Of a stretch of DNA of 46,213 bases, positions 1 through 8,363 are shown in pieces. A model generated the notes under the pieces. It ran no database searches and was not told where the DNA came from. It saw nothing but the letters and a program-made list of their open reading frames with translations. Within the stretch, counting starts at the first letter, position 1, and every line of letters starts with the position of its first letter. A program made the position numbers and the translations under genes. The DNA comes from Bacteriovoracaceae bacterium (GTDB lineage Bacteria; Bdellovibrionota; Bacteriovoracia; Bacteriovoracales; Bacteriovoracaceae), in assembly GCA_028101965.1 (NCBI GenBank), contig JAOHMI010000012.1, forward strand, positions 1-46,213. Direction: 5' to 3'.

Positions 1-2
1 AT

Positions 3-80
3 GACTTACTGAAGAATAAATTTTTAGGTGCCAATGCGGCATACAAAATATTTACTTATATCAATAATTTATTAGGTTAA
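3..80 (+). CDS. 3' end of a gene that starts left of the window (partial)
   Basis: Frame 3 is open from the window edge to a TAA at 78-80 and encodes a plausible soluble C-terminus that begins DLLKNKFLGANAAYK and ends FTYINNLLG. The other two forward frames stop within the first few codons. No start codon is visible and the family cannot be recognised from 25 residues. The call rests only on an open frame reaching the edge and protein-like composition. It could be chance. Confidence 0.4.
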   Translation, partial: DLLKNKFLGANAAYKIFTYINNLLG

Positions 81-139
81 AAAGTTCTCTTCATTTAGAA
101 ATAGTATTTGATAGAGAGGTAAAATGCGAGGTTGTCTAG

Positions 140-787
140 GTGAGAATCCATATAAAAGTGAGCCGATTCATTATTCTATTTCTTACATTCATGTTGAGTG
201 TAAGTTTTCCAAATGAGATTCCTTTACATCAACTTCCGGAGTGGGAGCTTGATGTTATTCAAGAGACTTTTAAATTGATTCGAGATCATCGTCATCTAAA
301 CCTTGGAAATAAGTTAAGAGCAATTCCTTGGCTTTATCCAGATAATTATTGTGCTTTTCGCGCCGATCTTGCAGTGAGTTTGATTGAGAAAAAAAAGTCA
401 AGCTTGGATCTTCCCAGAAAAATAATTGCCTTATCAAGTAGTAATATAAAGCTAAGGGCCTTATCTAGGTATGCCTTTATGGGTAAAACTGTTTCATGGG
501 GGTATCATGTGGCACTGGCAGTAAAAAATGGTCAACAAGTTTATGTGCTCGATCCTGCATTAAATTATTCAGCCCCATTGCTGCTTGATGATTGGAAGAA
601 CAAATTAAATTATCGTCGTAATCTACCCATAACAATAATAAATTGCCATCCCTATTCATGGGGACTCCCTCCGCATAGTGATTGCCAAAATCCAACCCGT
701 AAAGTGATGAACCCATCTAAAAGAGAAATAAAAAAAATCCTAAGAAAAGAAAAAAGAAGATTACGTTGGAAAAAGGTGTTTCAATAA
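140..787 (+). CDS. Secreted protein-glutaminase-like deamidase
   Basis: A 215-residue protein with a GTG start, preceded by GAGG about 9 bases upstream, and a hydrophobic signal peptide (residues about 8-23). The core resembles the papain-fold protein-glutaminase of Chryseobacterium, which deamidates glutamine side chains in folded proteins. The visible triad is Cys71 in NYCAFRAD, His123 in SWGYHVALAV and Asp138 in YVLDPAL, followed by the family's DDW-like segment. The order and approximate spacing match, although the Cys-His gap is about 10 residues longer than in the Chryseobacterium enzyme as I recall it. The C-terminal 30 residues are very basic. An ATG at 124 lies in another frame and stops early, so it was not used. 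A strong hairpin-plus-T-run terminator follows, so this is probably the last or only gene of its unit. The catalytic call is by motif. A related cysteine peptidase or transglutaminase-like activity remains possible. Confidence 0.6.
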   Translation: MRIHIKVSRFIILFLTFMLSVSFPNEIPLHQLPEWELDVIQETFKLIRDHRHLNLGNKLRAIPWLYPDNYCAFRADLAVSLIEKKKSSLDLPRKIIALSSSNIKLRALSRYAFMGKTVSWGYHVALAVKNGQQVYVLDPALNYSAPLLLDDWKNKLNYRRNLPITIINCHPYSWGLPPHSDCQNPTRKVMNPSKREIKKILRKEKRRLRWKKVFQ

Positions 788-816
788 ATATCCGCTAGCG
801 GAGATTTCATTTTTTT
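788..816 (+). terminator. Rho-independent terminator of the deamidase gene
   Basis: A perfect 12-base palindrome TCCGCTAGCGGA (791-802) starts three bases after the TAA and is followed by GATTTCATTTTTTT. This is the classic stem plus U-tract on the plus strand. Confidence 0.75.
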
Positions 817-896
817 AGAAAATAACTCCCTGCTTGATAAACATTCTAATCTTATACTGCTAAGCCTGGATAAACATCTATACAAAGGATTTAATC

Positions 897-1676
897 ATGG
901 GCTTAGAAAAAGTTTCTCTCTTATTCCTAGCGGTCTGTCTCAACTCATCACTGCTCTATTCTCAAACATATCATTGTAAAGCCATTGGGGATGATTTCTC
1001 CGTAAAGCATTTCACGTTAAGTAAAAATGGAAATGTATTTAGAGTTAATGAACAAGACCGAGCTTCAATTGACTCAAGCTATAAACCAACATCTCCAGGT
1101 AAAGTTCGTTTAACTGGTAATTTTACTTCAATTGGTGAAGGGGCCGGTGGTTATAGTATTGATCTTATTCTCAATGAATACTTGGCGAAGGGAGTTGAAT
1201 TTGGATATTTAGAATTACGAGCTAAGGGTGAGGGGTTTTTTACGTATAACTATTTATGTCAATCAACATTAACTGTAAAAATTAAGTTTAATAAAAAGAA
1301 ACTAGAAGGGCCAACAAGAAATTATTTATTTGAAATGCCGACTATGTGTTATGAAGGGCCAAAAGAAGAATTGATTGCGAAACTTTTTCAATTAAAAGAA
1401 GGTGGTGAATCTCTCCTTCATCGAGACCAAGGCATTCAAGCGATTAAGCTTGGTAATTATGAAATCAATTACTACGGAGATCAATTTTTTGGGTACACTC
1501 CGGTTAACCCTGATTATGCAGAGTCCTTCGAAGAACTAAGATATTACTATAAAAAAGAAATTAGCCAATGGGAAAAGTATGATCAAGATTCAAATGATTT
1601 ATTCATTTTTTCGGACTTAGGTCCACAAGGTGATGGAACTGAGTTATATGCAACTATTATAAAGCCATGTTCTTAA
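897..1676 (+). CDS. Secreted protein of unknown function
   Basis: A 259-residue protein with an ATG start and AAAGGAT about 7 bases upstream. Residues 1-22 form a signal peptide ending LLYSQ, so the mature protein should be in the periplasm or outside the cell. The mature part is beta-rich with scattered aromatic residues and four cysteines that could form disulfides. No domain or catalytic motif was recognised. The gene stands alone: a terminator precedes it and the next gene is convergent. A 9-bp hairpin lies after the stop. Confidence 0.8.
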   Translation: MGLEKVSLLFLAVCLNSSLLYSQTYHCKAIGDDFSVKHFTLSKNGNVFRVNEQDRASIDSSYKPTSPGKVRLTGNFTSIGEGAGGYSIDLILNEYLAKGVEFGYLELRAKGEGFFTYNYLCQSTLTVKIKFNKKKLEGPTRNYLFEMPTMCYEGPKEELIAKLFQLKEGGESLLHRDQGIQAIKLGNYEINYYGDQFFGYTPVNPDYAESFEELRYYYKKEISQWEKYDQDSNDLFIFSDLGPQGDGTELYATIIKPCS

Positions 1677-1707
1677 GTTAAAAAAATAGAAAAATAATAT
1701 TTGGTAT

Positions 1708-1729
1708 GGCAGGCTTTTATAAGTCTGCC
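1708..1729. terminator. Hairpin between convergent genes (likely shared terminator)
   Basis: GGCAGGCTT-TTAT-AAGTCTGCC forms a 9-bp stem with one G-U pair and a 4-base loop, midway between the stops at 1676 and 1748. Neither flank has a perfect U-tract, though the minus-strand side is T-rich. Position suggests a bidirectional terminator. Confidence 0.55.
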
Positions 1730-1747
1730 CTCGATCTAATAGAAGAA

Positions 1748-2968
1748 CTACTTCCATAAAGAAAGAATATTCTCTTTAGACTGCCTTGATTTTAAAACAA
1801 AAATTTCATTATTCTTTACTCCCAAAACCTTTGGCATGGATCTGTTGCAGTGACGAGACCACATACTTAGAGTGTAGGCACCGCAATCATGGAAAATCAC
1901 ATAGTCTTCCTCAGTGAGTTTAGGTAAACTTAATTCACTAGCTAGAATGTCTCCTCCAAAGCATAGGGGGCCATTAATTTGGTACTCTTCTTTTGGCCTC
2001 TTTTCAAAATCTTTATCTTTTGAAAAAGCACTGACATCATGATGCCAGTCTTCTTTGCGATACACCCAGCGTAAAAACATGTCTGCCCCTAAATGAACCA
2101 CAATTTCATTTTTATTTTTTATGTATTCAATCTGGGAAACTGCAACGGCGCTATTAGCAAAAACAGATCTTCCAAATTCACTGACTAATTTCAATTTAGA
2201 ATCAAAAAGTTCTGGTATATCTCGCTCCAATGTTTGTCGGTATTCTGATAGACTAGGTGCCGTTTGATCTTTGTAGTAGGAAACAGGTAGGCCTCCTCCT
2301 AAATCAAAAACACTCAAATCATTCAGTTCTTTAGAGAAATGATAGACCTGTGAGATGGCCTTAATTAAATGATCTAAACTCATGCCTTGAGAACCAACAT
2401 GAACATGAACCCCAACTAAGTTTGGATTTTCTTCGAATAAAGTTTTAATTTTTTCTTCATTTCCAATTATTGGGACACCAAATTTAGAGCCTTTATTTCC
2501 CACTGAAGTGTGAGAAATTGTGCCTTTTCCTATTTCTGGGTTTAAGCGCATTCCACATTTGTAGTCTCTTTCTCCGGCAATTATTTTTACTCGTTCAAAT
2601 TCTTCGAAACTGTCCATATTGAAATAAATATTATTATTCAAGCAGAACTCAATTTCTTCAGTAGTCTTTGCAGGGCTATCAAATATAATATCTTCTTCTT
2701 TTATTCCAGCTTCCAAGGCAATCCAAATTTCTTCTAAAGAGGCAGCTTCAGCTCCTAGTTCAAATTCTTTTTGTATCTTTAATATATTAATTAAAGGGCA
2801 TGATTTTATGGCAAGCGCATGGAGAGTTTTTTCCGGCCATTCATTTTTTAGATTCTTAAAAATATCTTCTAGGAAGTTTACATCATAAAGCAGAAAGCTG
2901 GTGTCCTGAGTTGCAACATGATTACTTTTTAGAGCATGAGTTAACTTTTCATTCCATCGTTTCGTCAT
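1748..2968 (-). CDS. PLP-dependent decarboxylase-like enzyme, fold type III (DapDC/ODC/Y4yA-like)
   Basis: A 406-residue enzyme of the alanine-racemase-fold decarboxylases. Visible motifs, in order, are the PLP lysine Lys55 in LHALAIKSCP, His190 in GVHVHVGSQ (ring stacking), the phosphate-binding Gly-rich loop DLGGGLP at 223-227, SEFGRSVFANS, the catalytic loop GPLCFGGD with Cys336 and Asp340, and the C-terminal cofactor-contact motif CGAYTLSMW. These are all the elements expected of an active enzyme. The residue after the catalytic Cys is Phe337. Diaminopimelate decarboxylase has Glu there (CES) and ornithine decarboxylase has Asp (CDG), and both contact the distal amine of the substrate. 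The substrate is therefore probably neither DAP, lysine nor ornithine. It is translated from an ATG with AGGAAA upstream, 10 bases after the other PLP gene, so the two form an operon. It is cytoplasmic, with no signal peptide. Confidence 0.75.
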   Translation of the reverse strand: MTKRWNEKLTHALKSNHVATQDTSFLLYDVNFLEDIFKNLKNEWPEKTLHALAIKSCPLINILKIQKEFELGAEAASLEEIWIALEAGIKEEDIIFDSPAKTTEEIEFCLNNNIYFNMDSFEEFERVKIIAGERDYKCGMRLNPEIGKGTISHTSVGNKGSKFGVPIIGNEEKIKTLFEENPNLVGVHVHVGSQGMSLDHLIKAISQVYHFSKELNDLSVFDLGGGLPVSYYKDQTAPSLSEYRQTLERDIPELFDSKLKLVSEFGRSVFANSAVAVSQIEYIKNKNEIVVHLGADMFLRWVYRKEDWHHDVSAFSKDKDFEKRPKEEYQINGPLCFGGDILASELSLPKLTEEDYVIFHDCGAYTLSMWSRHCNRSMPKVLGVKNNEIFVLKSRQSKENILSLWK

Positions 2969-2978
2969 AATAAGTTTC

Positions 2979-4790
2979 CTAATCCTCTAGGGAATCGATA
3001 ATATTACATAGCTTATTGATGAGGAGGCGATCGTCTTTTAGTAAATAAACCAAGGACTCATCAAATTTGGCGGATTCAATTCTATTATAGGCATTAACCA
3101 CATTTTTTGCTCCCAAAGCGATTCGTAAAGCAAAGCGAGGATTCTCCCCTATTGAAACTTGAACGGGCTGTCCTATTTCACAGATTAAATTATCATTTTT
3201 AAATGACTGTGACATTAATGAATGAATTTTACTTAAACTTGGCTTTCCAAGATTTTTTCCTTCTCTTTCAACTTCGAAGGTAATGACGCTATTAGATTGA
3301 GAAAGCGAGCTTTCATCAGCAGGAAGGTGTACTTGATCAAGAAGATCTATAATTTTAAAGTAGCCCTTATTTTTTAGATTTTGAATAAGTTGATTTCTCC
3401 AAGCTTTAATCAGCTCTTCTTGGAACTCATTAGGTATCTGATCGAAACGGCGCATTTCAAATAGAGCAGCTTCCCAGCGTAAATAAAGTCCCCAATTATT
3501 CCAATTAGAAGGCATTACTTCTTGAAAAAGGTTTTGATAAATTTGGTTATCAAAAAATTGCTTAAAAGATTCTGGAGGGGTTATTCGCGATTCAAGAAAG
3601 CTTCGATAATCTTTGTCGCAAATAAGGAGAGCTCCTGCAAAAGGTGGACCTCCAATAAACTTAGATCCAGTTACAATTAAATTCATATCATTATTAAGAT
3701 AAGATTCTACGGATTCACTTTTAATTCTCATTTGGGCCGCATCGACGATACAGATAAATTTTTGTCCGTATCGCTTCTTTAACTTCTCTGTAATGGAGAA
3801 TCCCGGAATAGAAACGCCTGTTTTAGAGGCATGTACATAGTGAAAAACCACAATGTAGTTGTCTTTAATTGATTGATCAATCAATTGGATGATCTTTTGC
3901 TCTGAATCAGCTTGAGGAATAATATTAGCATTTTCATCTCTGGCACTAAAACTTTCAACCTCTATGGAGATGTCCTTGCGATTATCCAGGTCTTCACCCT
4001 TATTAATTTTTGATCTCAATGGAGTTATATCGTTAAAGCTCTTTAGACCGCATGCCATTTTCGTTCCAGAACCAACTTCAAGGTCTCCATTAACGATAAC
4101 TTTTACTTTCTTTATGTATTGTTCTGGATAAATTTCAAAAGATCTCATGACACCAAGCCAGGTACATAAATATTCAATGTCAGTACCACTTGGGGTAAGG
4201 GCCATTTGGGCTAAGTTCTCGCTTGCTGGGCCTAGGAAGTAGGATAGTACTTCTTGCGTTTGCTGTTGGAACAGAACAGATGGATTTATTTCTTGCTTAA
4301 TATAATTTACCATTAATTGAAAGTGAAACTGCTCAATATGCAAATAAGCTTCAGTGGATATTGTTGAGCTAGTACAACTGGATCGACTAACATCACATCG
4401 AGGTAAAGTAGAGGTATTATATTTATTAGTATATGCATTTAAATCGAGAACTGATCGATCATCTCCGCCTTGCGTGAGTAGTAGAAAAGTAGGCAAAAAG
4501 GGATCTGTAGGGAATTGCTCCTGTAAGTCATTACTTGATTGATGTTCTAAGAAGGTTTCATAGCTTTTTATAATTTGAGAAACAATTGATTCAATTTCTG
4601 ATAAAGCTAAGCTTTGATCAATACTACTAAAGCGATAAGAAAGATATTCAGTCAGAATCTCTTTTTCTCCATTGAGTAAGAGTTTGGTGTAGTCAAAAAG
4701 AGGCATACCATCTTTCTCTAGATAGTATATGCCACTTTTATATAGCTGGAGAGTATATTTGTTCTGGAGTGCCTGAATTAATGTTTTCAT
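2979..4790 (-). CDS. PLP-dependent enzyme, fold type I (class V aminotransferase/decarboxylase-like)
   Basis: A 603-residue cytoplasmic protein. The central part shows the fold-type I signature: the phosphate-cup motif TPSGTD at 199-204, His320 in HYVHASKTG, Asp350 in VDAAQ (the pyridine-nitrogen partner), and the Schiff-base lysine Lys377 in VTGSKFIGGPPF. An N-terminal extension of about 100 residues precedes a QGGDDR segment. A C-terminal domain of about 200 residues carries RFALRIALGA near its end. It is longer than ordinary class V aminotransferases (about 380-420 residues) and was not matched to a named subfamily. It could be a lyase, decarboxylase or aminotransferase. It is the first gene of a two-gene operon with the fold-type III enzyme, which suggests successive steps on one amino-acid-derived substrate. 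The ATG has only a weak ribosome site. The promoter should lie within 4791-4929. Confidence 0.65.
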   Translation of the reverse strand: MKTLIQALQNKYTLQLYKSGIYYLEKDGMPLFDYTKLLLNGEKEILTEYLSYRFSSIDQSLALSEIESIVSQIIKSYETFLEHQSSNDLQEQFPTDPFLPTFLLLTQGGDDRSVLDLNAYTNKYNTSTLPRCDVSRSSCTSSTISTEAYLHIEQFHFQLMVNYIKQEINPSVLFQQQTQEVLSYFLGPASENLAQMALTPSGTDIEYLCTWLGVMRSFEIYPEQYIKKVKVIVNGDLEVGSGTKMACGLKSFNDITPLRSKINKGEDLDNRKDISIEVESFSARDENANIIPQADSEQKIIQLIDQSIKDNYIVVFHYVHASKTGVSIPGFSITEKLKKRYGQKFICIVDAAQMRIKSESVESYLNNDMNLIVTGSKFIGGPPFAGALLICDKDYRSFLESRITPPESFKQFFDNQIYQNLFQEVMPSNWNNWGLYLRWEAALFEMRRFDQIPNEFQEELIKAWRNQLIQNLKNKGYFKIIDLLDQVHLPADESSLSQSNSVITFEVEREGKNLGKPSLSKIHSLMSQSFKNDNLICEIGQPVQVSIGENPRFALRIALGAKNVVNAYNRIESAKFDESLVYLLKDDRLLINKLCNIIDSLED

Positions 4791-4929
4791 ACTTCATATT
4801 ATTAGCAGATTAACAGGCCTTTGCCTAAAAAATGACAGGAATAGAAAAAGTTATATAAACATAATGGTTTAATGAGTAAAAAATTGCTCTAGATCAAATT
4901 TAAAATAAAATGCGAGTTGTTAAAATTTC

Positions 4930-5754
4930 TTATTTTGATAGTTGACTATTTCTTTGTTGAATTTCTTTTCCGATTTGTTGAGCGAAAGTATTCTTTTTTA
5001 CTTCTGTTAATGAGGTCAACAATTCAAGGTTGCTATTTGCAATTAGAGTATAATAATCGAACCTATCATAAAAATCCTCTAATTCAGATGCTATTATTAG
5101 GCCTTCTTGAGCAAGTCTAAGTTGAGTTTTTGCAACATTGCTTGCGGTATCATAATCAGCCTTACTTAATGCTGATTCAAAAAGTTTATCCATATCATAT
5201 ATTTCTTGATTTATCGTTTGCAATGTAGCTATTTTGGCAGGGTTTTGTTGGGACCCTTCCACTGCCTTTGCTAAAGGAAGCATATTGGCCATGGTTGTTT
5301 CCATATCTTCTTTTTTTAAGTTTACTTGCCAGAAAACTCTCTCAATCCCTTCTTCTGCGGGATTTGAGAACAAGCTCGCAAGCTCATAGAATTGCCCATT
5401 ATTTTGTCTCCAGTAAAGTAAGTATAAAACTACATCATCATTGATTGTGTTTATGAAGTAGCGACAATTATAAGTGATACTTACATCTTCAATTATTTTT
5501 TTGAGTTCTATTTTTCTTTGGATGGCCCAATCTTTTACGGTTTGATTCGCATCCACAACTTCTTCTGTTACTTGCCAGTTGTCCTGTGTGCCTAAATCAA
5601 AACTACCAACAATTAAACTTGGGTTACTCAATATTGATTGAACAGCTTTATCCCCAAGTCTAGAATGATCAAAATACTGGCACTGATCGAAGGTGTTTAC
5701 TGCCATTAAAGTAGTATTAATTGAGAGAGATAGTAATAGGATGATCAATTTCAT
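4930..5754 (-). CDS. Secreted helical protein of unknown function
   Basis: A 274-residue protein starting at 5754, where AAGGAAA precedes the ATG and a signal peptide (MKLIILLLSLSINTTLMA) begins. A longer frame from 5799 would bury that signal behind 15 polar residues and was rejected. The N-terminal half is mixed alpha/beta with two cysteines. The C-terminal half is amphipathic helix, possibly coiled coil or TPR-like, ending in a Gln/Lys-rich tail. No enzyme motif was seen. The product is expected in the periplasm. The gene is divergent from the cytochrome lipoprotein gene at 6060. Confidence 0.75.
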   Translation of the reverse strand: MKLIILLLSLSINTTLMAVNTFDQCQYFDHSRLGDKAVQSILSNPSLIVGSFDLGTQDNWQVTEEVVDANQTVKDWAIQRKIELKKIIEDVSITYNCRYFINTINDDVVLYLLYWRQNNGQFYELASLFSNPAEEGIERVFWQVNLKKEDMETTMANMLPLAKAVEGSQQNPAKIATLQTINQEIYDMDKLFESALSKADYDTASNVAKTQLRLAQEGLIIASELEDFYDRFDYYTLIANSNLELLTSLTEVKKNTFAQQIGKEIQQRNSQLSK

Positions 5755-6059
5755 AACTAAATTTCCTTGGGCTTTGTGTGTGATCCGAGGATAATTCAAA
5801 GGTCAATAAATAAAAGAATTAAGTTACCGTCGGTTAAGATTTACATGCCCATTTTTGTAGTCATAGGCTTTAGTTAAGATAGAGTTAAGGGTGTAAAATA
5901 TTTCACTTTTTCTAGGTTTTTATTTATTGTAATTTCAACTACTTAAGTGGGTAGAGGGACACTTATTATTTATTTCTTAATTTAGAATATTGACTCAAAT
6001 CAAGTATTTAACTTTAGCGGCGCTGTTGTCGATTATAATACTGTGAAGCGAAGAGTGAT
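5755..6059. other. Divergent intergenic region (305 bases)
   Basis: This stretch holds the promoters for the divergent genes at 5754 (minus) and 6060 (plus). Apart from a candidate -10 box near the plus-strand gene and an 8-base ACTTAAGT palindrome, I see no conserved structure or small gene. Confidence 0.5.
6034..6039 (+). promoter_or_regulatory. Candidate -10 box for the cytochrome lipoprotein gene
   Basis: A perfect TATAAT lies 20 bases before the ATG at 6060. The -35 region at the right distance (ACTTTA, about 6011-6016) is poor, so this promoter is tentative. The implied leader is short but leaves room for the GAAGCGAAGAG ribosome site. Confidence 0.3.
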
Positions 6060-8360
6060 ATGAATAAAACGTTTTCCTTACATATTTTATATATGCTTGT
6101 ATTGGTGTTTTCTTCTTGTATGGAGAAAAAGGACCATCAAGTTGAAATTGTGGAATCTGAAATGTCAGATAACGCTATTCTTGACCCAGCGATTGATCTA
6201 ACAAATTTATCACAAGAGGAACTCTTCCCTCATTTTATAAAAGTTATTAATAATCATTGTTTATCTTGCCATTCAGCTAGTGGAAATGCTCCGGGTAATT
6301 TTTGGGAGTTGGGGTCTATTAGCGCTTGGGAAAACTCTGCATATATTAATGAGGATGGAATTCTTGGAGAGTCCCCGATCTTTTATCGCCTCAAGGGGGC
6401 CGGAGAGGGCAAAGTGGAAAATATGCCCATTGGACGAGATATTAGTCGTAAAGAATTTGAAATCGTTCAAAAGTTCGTTCAATCTTTCTCTCCGACGGAA
6501 ACTGATTTTGGAAAACTAACTCTTACTCATAACTATAATAACTATATCGAAGGAGAGGTTCTCGAAACTGAAGATGCCTATTTAAACTTCATTGAACCTG
6601 GAATTCTTATTTCTCTAAAGAACCTATCAAACCTTTCTGTTACCATTGAGGATATTCATTCAAGTAATAATCAGTTTTCAATTGTGAATGCTTCGAGTGA
6701 ATATATTAATCGAGTGATTGAACCGGGAGAAGTTTTTTTATTAAAACTTAAATTGGCCTCGACTCAAGCAGGTGATTTTGACTCCACAGTTCTAATAACT
6801 TCAAATTCAAACATAGCTCCTTTTCAAGAAATCCTGGTTAAGGGAAAAATTATTGATGAAGTTAATTGTAGTAATACAAAATTAAATCGTTCTTTTGAAA
6901 TTAAAACCAATACTTTTTTGAAATATGCTATTTTAGATTTGCTTGGTATCGAAATTGATAATATTGAAGATCATCTACCCGTAAATATTTCGAATGGTCA
7001 GCGAAAGCATTTAGTTCAAGGGAAAATTTCCACTGACTTTATTCTTAGCTATACGAGTCTTATAAATAAAGTTGAGGATGTTCTCTTTGAAGCATCTGCT
7101 CATGCTGGCTTAAGTAAAGTTAACAATAATACAGTGACCTGTGACTTAGGAAACATCTTATCCATGAGTGATAGCTCCTTTAAAGCATGTTTTGAGAATA
7201 CTTATAAGCCATTATTGAAACGTTCCTTAGGGAAGGGTTATAGTTATGTTGTGATGGATGACCTTTTATCTGTGGTCGATCAGAGCTTAGATAATAATGA
7301 AGATAAAATGGAGATTATGAAAGCAGGGGTTAGTTTTTTGCTTCTCAACCCACATTTCTTAATTTATTTTGAAGACGATGCTGTTCAAATAACTGAGCAT
7401 GATTATGTTAAACAAGTATACTCACAACTATGGAACTCTGTTCCTACGTTAGATGATGCACAGTCGGCCATCGATAGTAGCTTCTTTTCAGCTCGGCAGA
7501 CTAAAGTTCAGGCGATTCTAACCAATAATAATTTTTACCAAAGAGGCTTAGATTCATTTTTTAACTATTACTTATACAAGGATAAGATTTCCTCTGAAAT
7601 GACTATTAAGGGAATAGATCAGAATATCGCTGACTCTTTATGGGAGTCTTACTCTAAAGGACAAAAAGACATTTATTATGAAGAATCTTCCGCGACAAAA
7701 CTATTAACTAATACTGAGATATATCTAAATTCAGATATCGCCACTTTTATAGGAAGCAACTATGGAAATCCTGCTTTAACTAAAGAGCAAACTTCTGATT
7801 ACATCGGTGCCCATAGGCATCCCGCCTTTTTGGCGCTCACTGCAAAAAATAAAAATTCGCAAGAAGAGCCCCTTGCTCCAAAGAGAGGAAACTACATTAA
7901 TAATATGTTTTATTGTAAGACTTTTAATGCAGCTCAACCCAATAATTTAGAAATTCATGATCTTCCAAACTCGAGCTTTAAAGATACTTTTACCAACTCT
8001 ACTAGTGGTTCAAGTTGCATTGCTTGTCATAAGACACTTAATGCTTTTGGTTTCGCTCTTCATGATAAAGACTTTTATGGAAAAACTAGATCTATGGATA
8101 CTTATAACTTCCCTATTGATACATCGGGTGAATTAATGGGACTTCCATTTCAAGACTCAGCAGAGCTTGGTTTGATAATTGCGGGAAGTCGGAAATTTCA
8201 AAGTTGCTTTGGAGGACATGTTTTTAACTATCTCTCTCGTGACCCAGATGTGGGGGAGCATCGTTGCTACGTGGATAAGGCGATTGGTATAGAGCAAAAC
8301 CTTAGTATGAAAGAATATTTTTATAAACTACTAACAGACGATAAGATATTAAACAGGTAG
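6060..8360 (+). CDS. Cytochrome c-type lipoprotein with DUF1592/DUF1588/DUF1585 domains
   Basis: A 766-residue lipoprotein with lipobox VFSSC at Cys20. A small cytochrome c domain follows: the haem motif is Cys67-x-x-Cys70-His71, with Met122 in VENMPIG as probable axial ligand. Residues about 160-275 form an Ig-like ASH/choice-of-anchor repeat. Residues about 420-530 match the DUF1592 pattern (LLLNPHFLIYFED, then LWNSVPTLDDA). Residues about 585-690 match DUF1588, with HRHPAFLALTAK, RGNYINN and a second CxxCH at Cys653-Cys656-His657. The end resembles DUF1585. This architecture is typical of Planctomycetes and some Bdellovibrionota and Myxococcota, where it is paired with a DUF1552/DUF1501 gene, as here. 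The role is unknown. Electron transfer or redox chemistry in the envelope is likely. The stop lies three bases before the next start, and the shared AGGTAGGAA is the next gene's ribosome site, so the pair is translationally coupled. Confidence 0.8.
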   Translation: MNKTFSLHILYMLVLVFSSCMEKKDHQVEIVESEMSDNAILDPAIDLTNLSQEELFPHFIKVINNHCLSCHSASGNAPGNFWELGSISAWENSAYINEDGILGESPIFYRLKGAGEGKVENMPIGRDISRKEFEIVQKFVQSFSPTETDFGKLTLTHNYNNYIEGEVLETEDAYLNFIEPGILISLKNLSNLSVTIEDIHSSNNQFSIVNASSEYINRVIEPGEVFLLKLKLASTQAGDFDSTVLITSNSNIAPFQEILVKGKIIDEVNCSNTKLNRSFEIKTNTFLKYAILDLLGIEIDNIEDHLPVNISNGQRKHLVQGKISTDFILSYTSLINKVEDVLFEASAHAGLSKVNNNTVTCDLGNILSMSDSSFKACFENTYKPLLKRSLGKGYSYVVMDDLLSVVDQSLDNNEDKMEIMKAGVSFLLLNPHFLIYFEDDAVQITEHDYVKQVYSQLWNSVPTLDDAQSAIDSSFFSARQTKVQAILTNNNFYQRGLDSFFNYYLYKDKISSEMTIKGIDQNIADSLWESYSKGQKDIYYEESSATKLLTNTEIYLNSDIATFIGSNYGNPALTKEQTSDYIGAHRHPAFLALTAKNKNSQEEPLAPKRGNYINNMFYCKTFNAAQPNNLEIHDLPNSSFKDTFTNSTSGSSCIACHKTLNAFGFALHDKDFYGKTRSMDTYNFPIDTSGELMGLPFQDSAELGLIIAGSRKFQSCFGGHVFNYLSRDPDVGEHRCYVDKAIGIEQNLSMKEYFYKLLTDDKILNR

Positions 8361-8363
8361 GAA

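Noticed and set aside
124-193. ATG at 124 with a good GAGAGG ribosome site
   Set aside because: Its frame stops after a short peptide and is not the deamidase frame. It might be a leader peptide, but nothing in its sequence supports a role.
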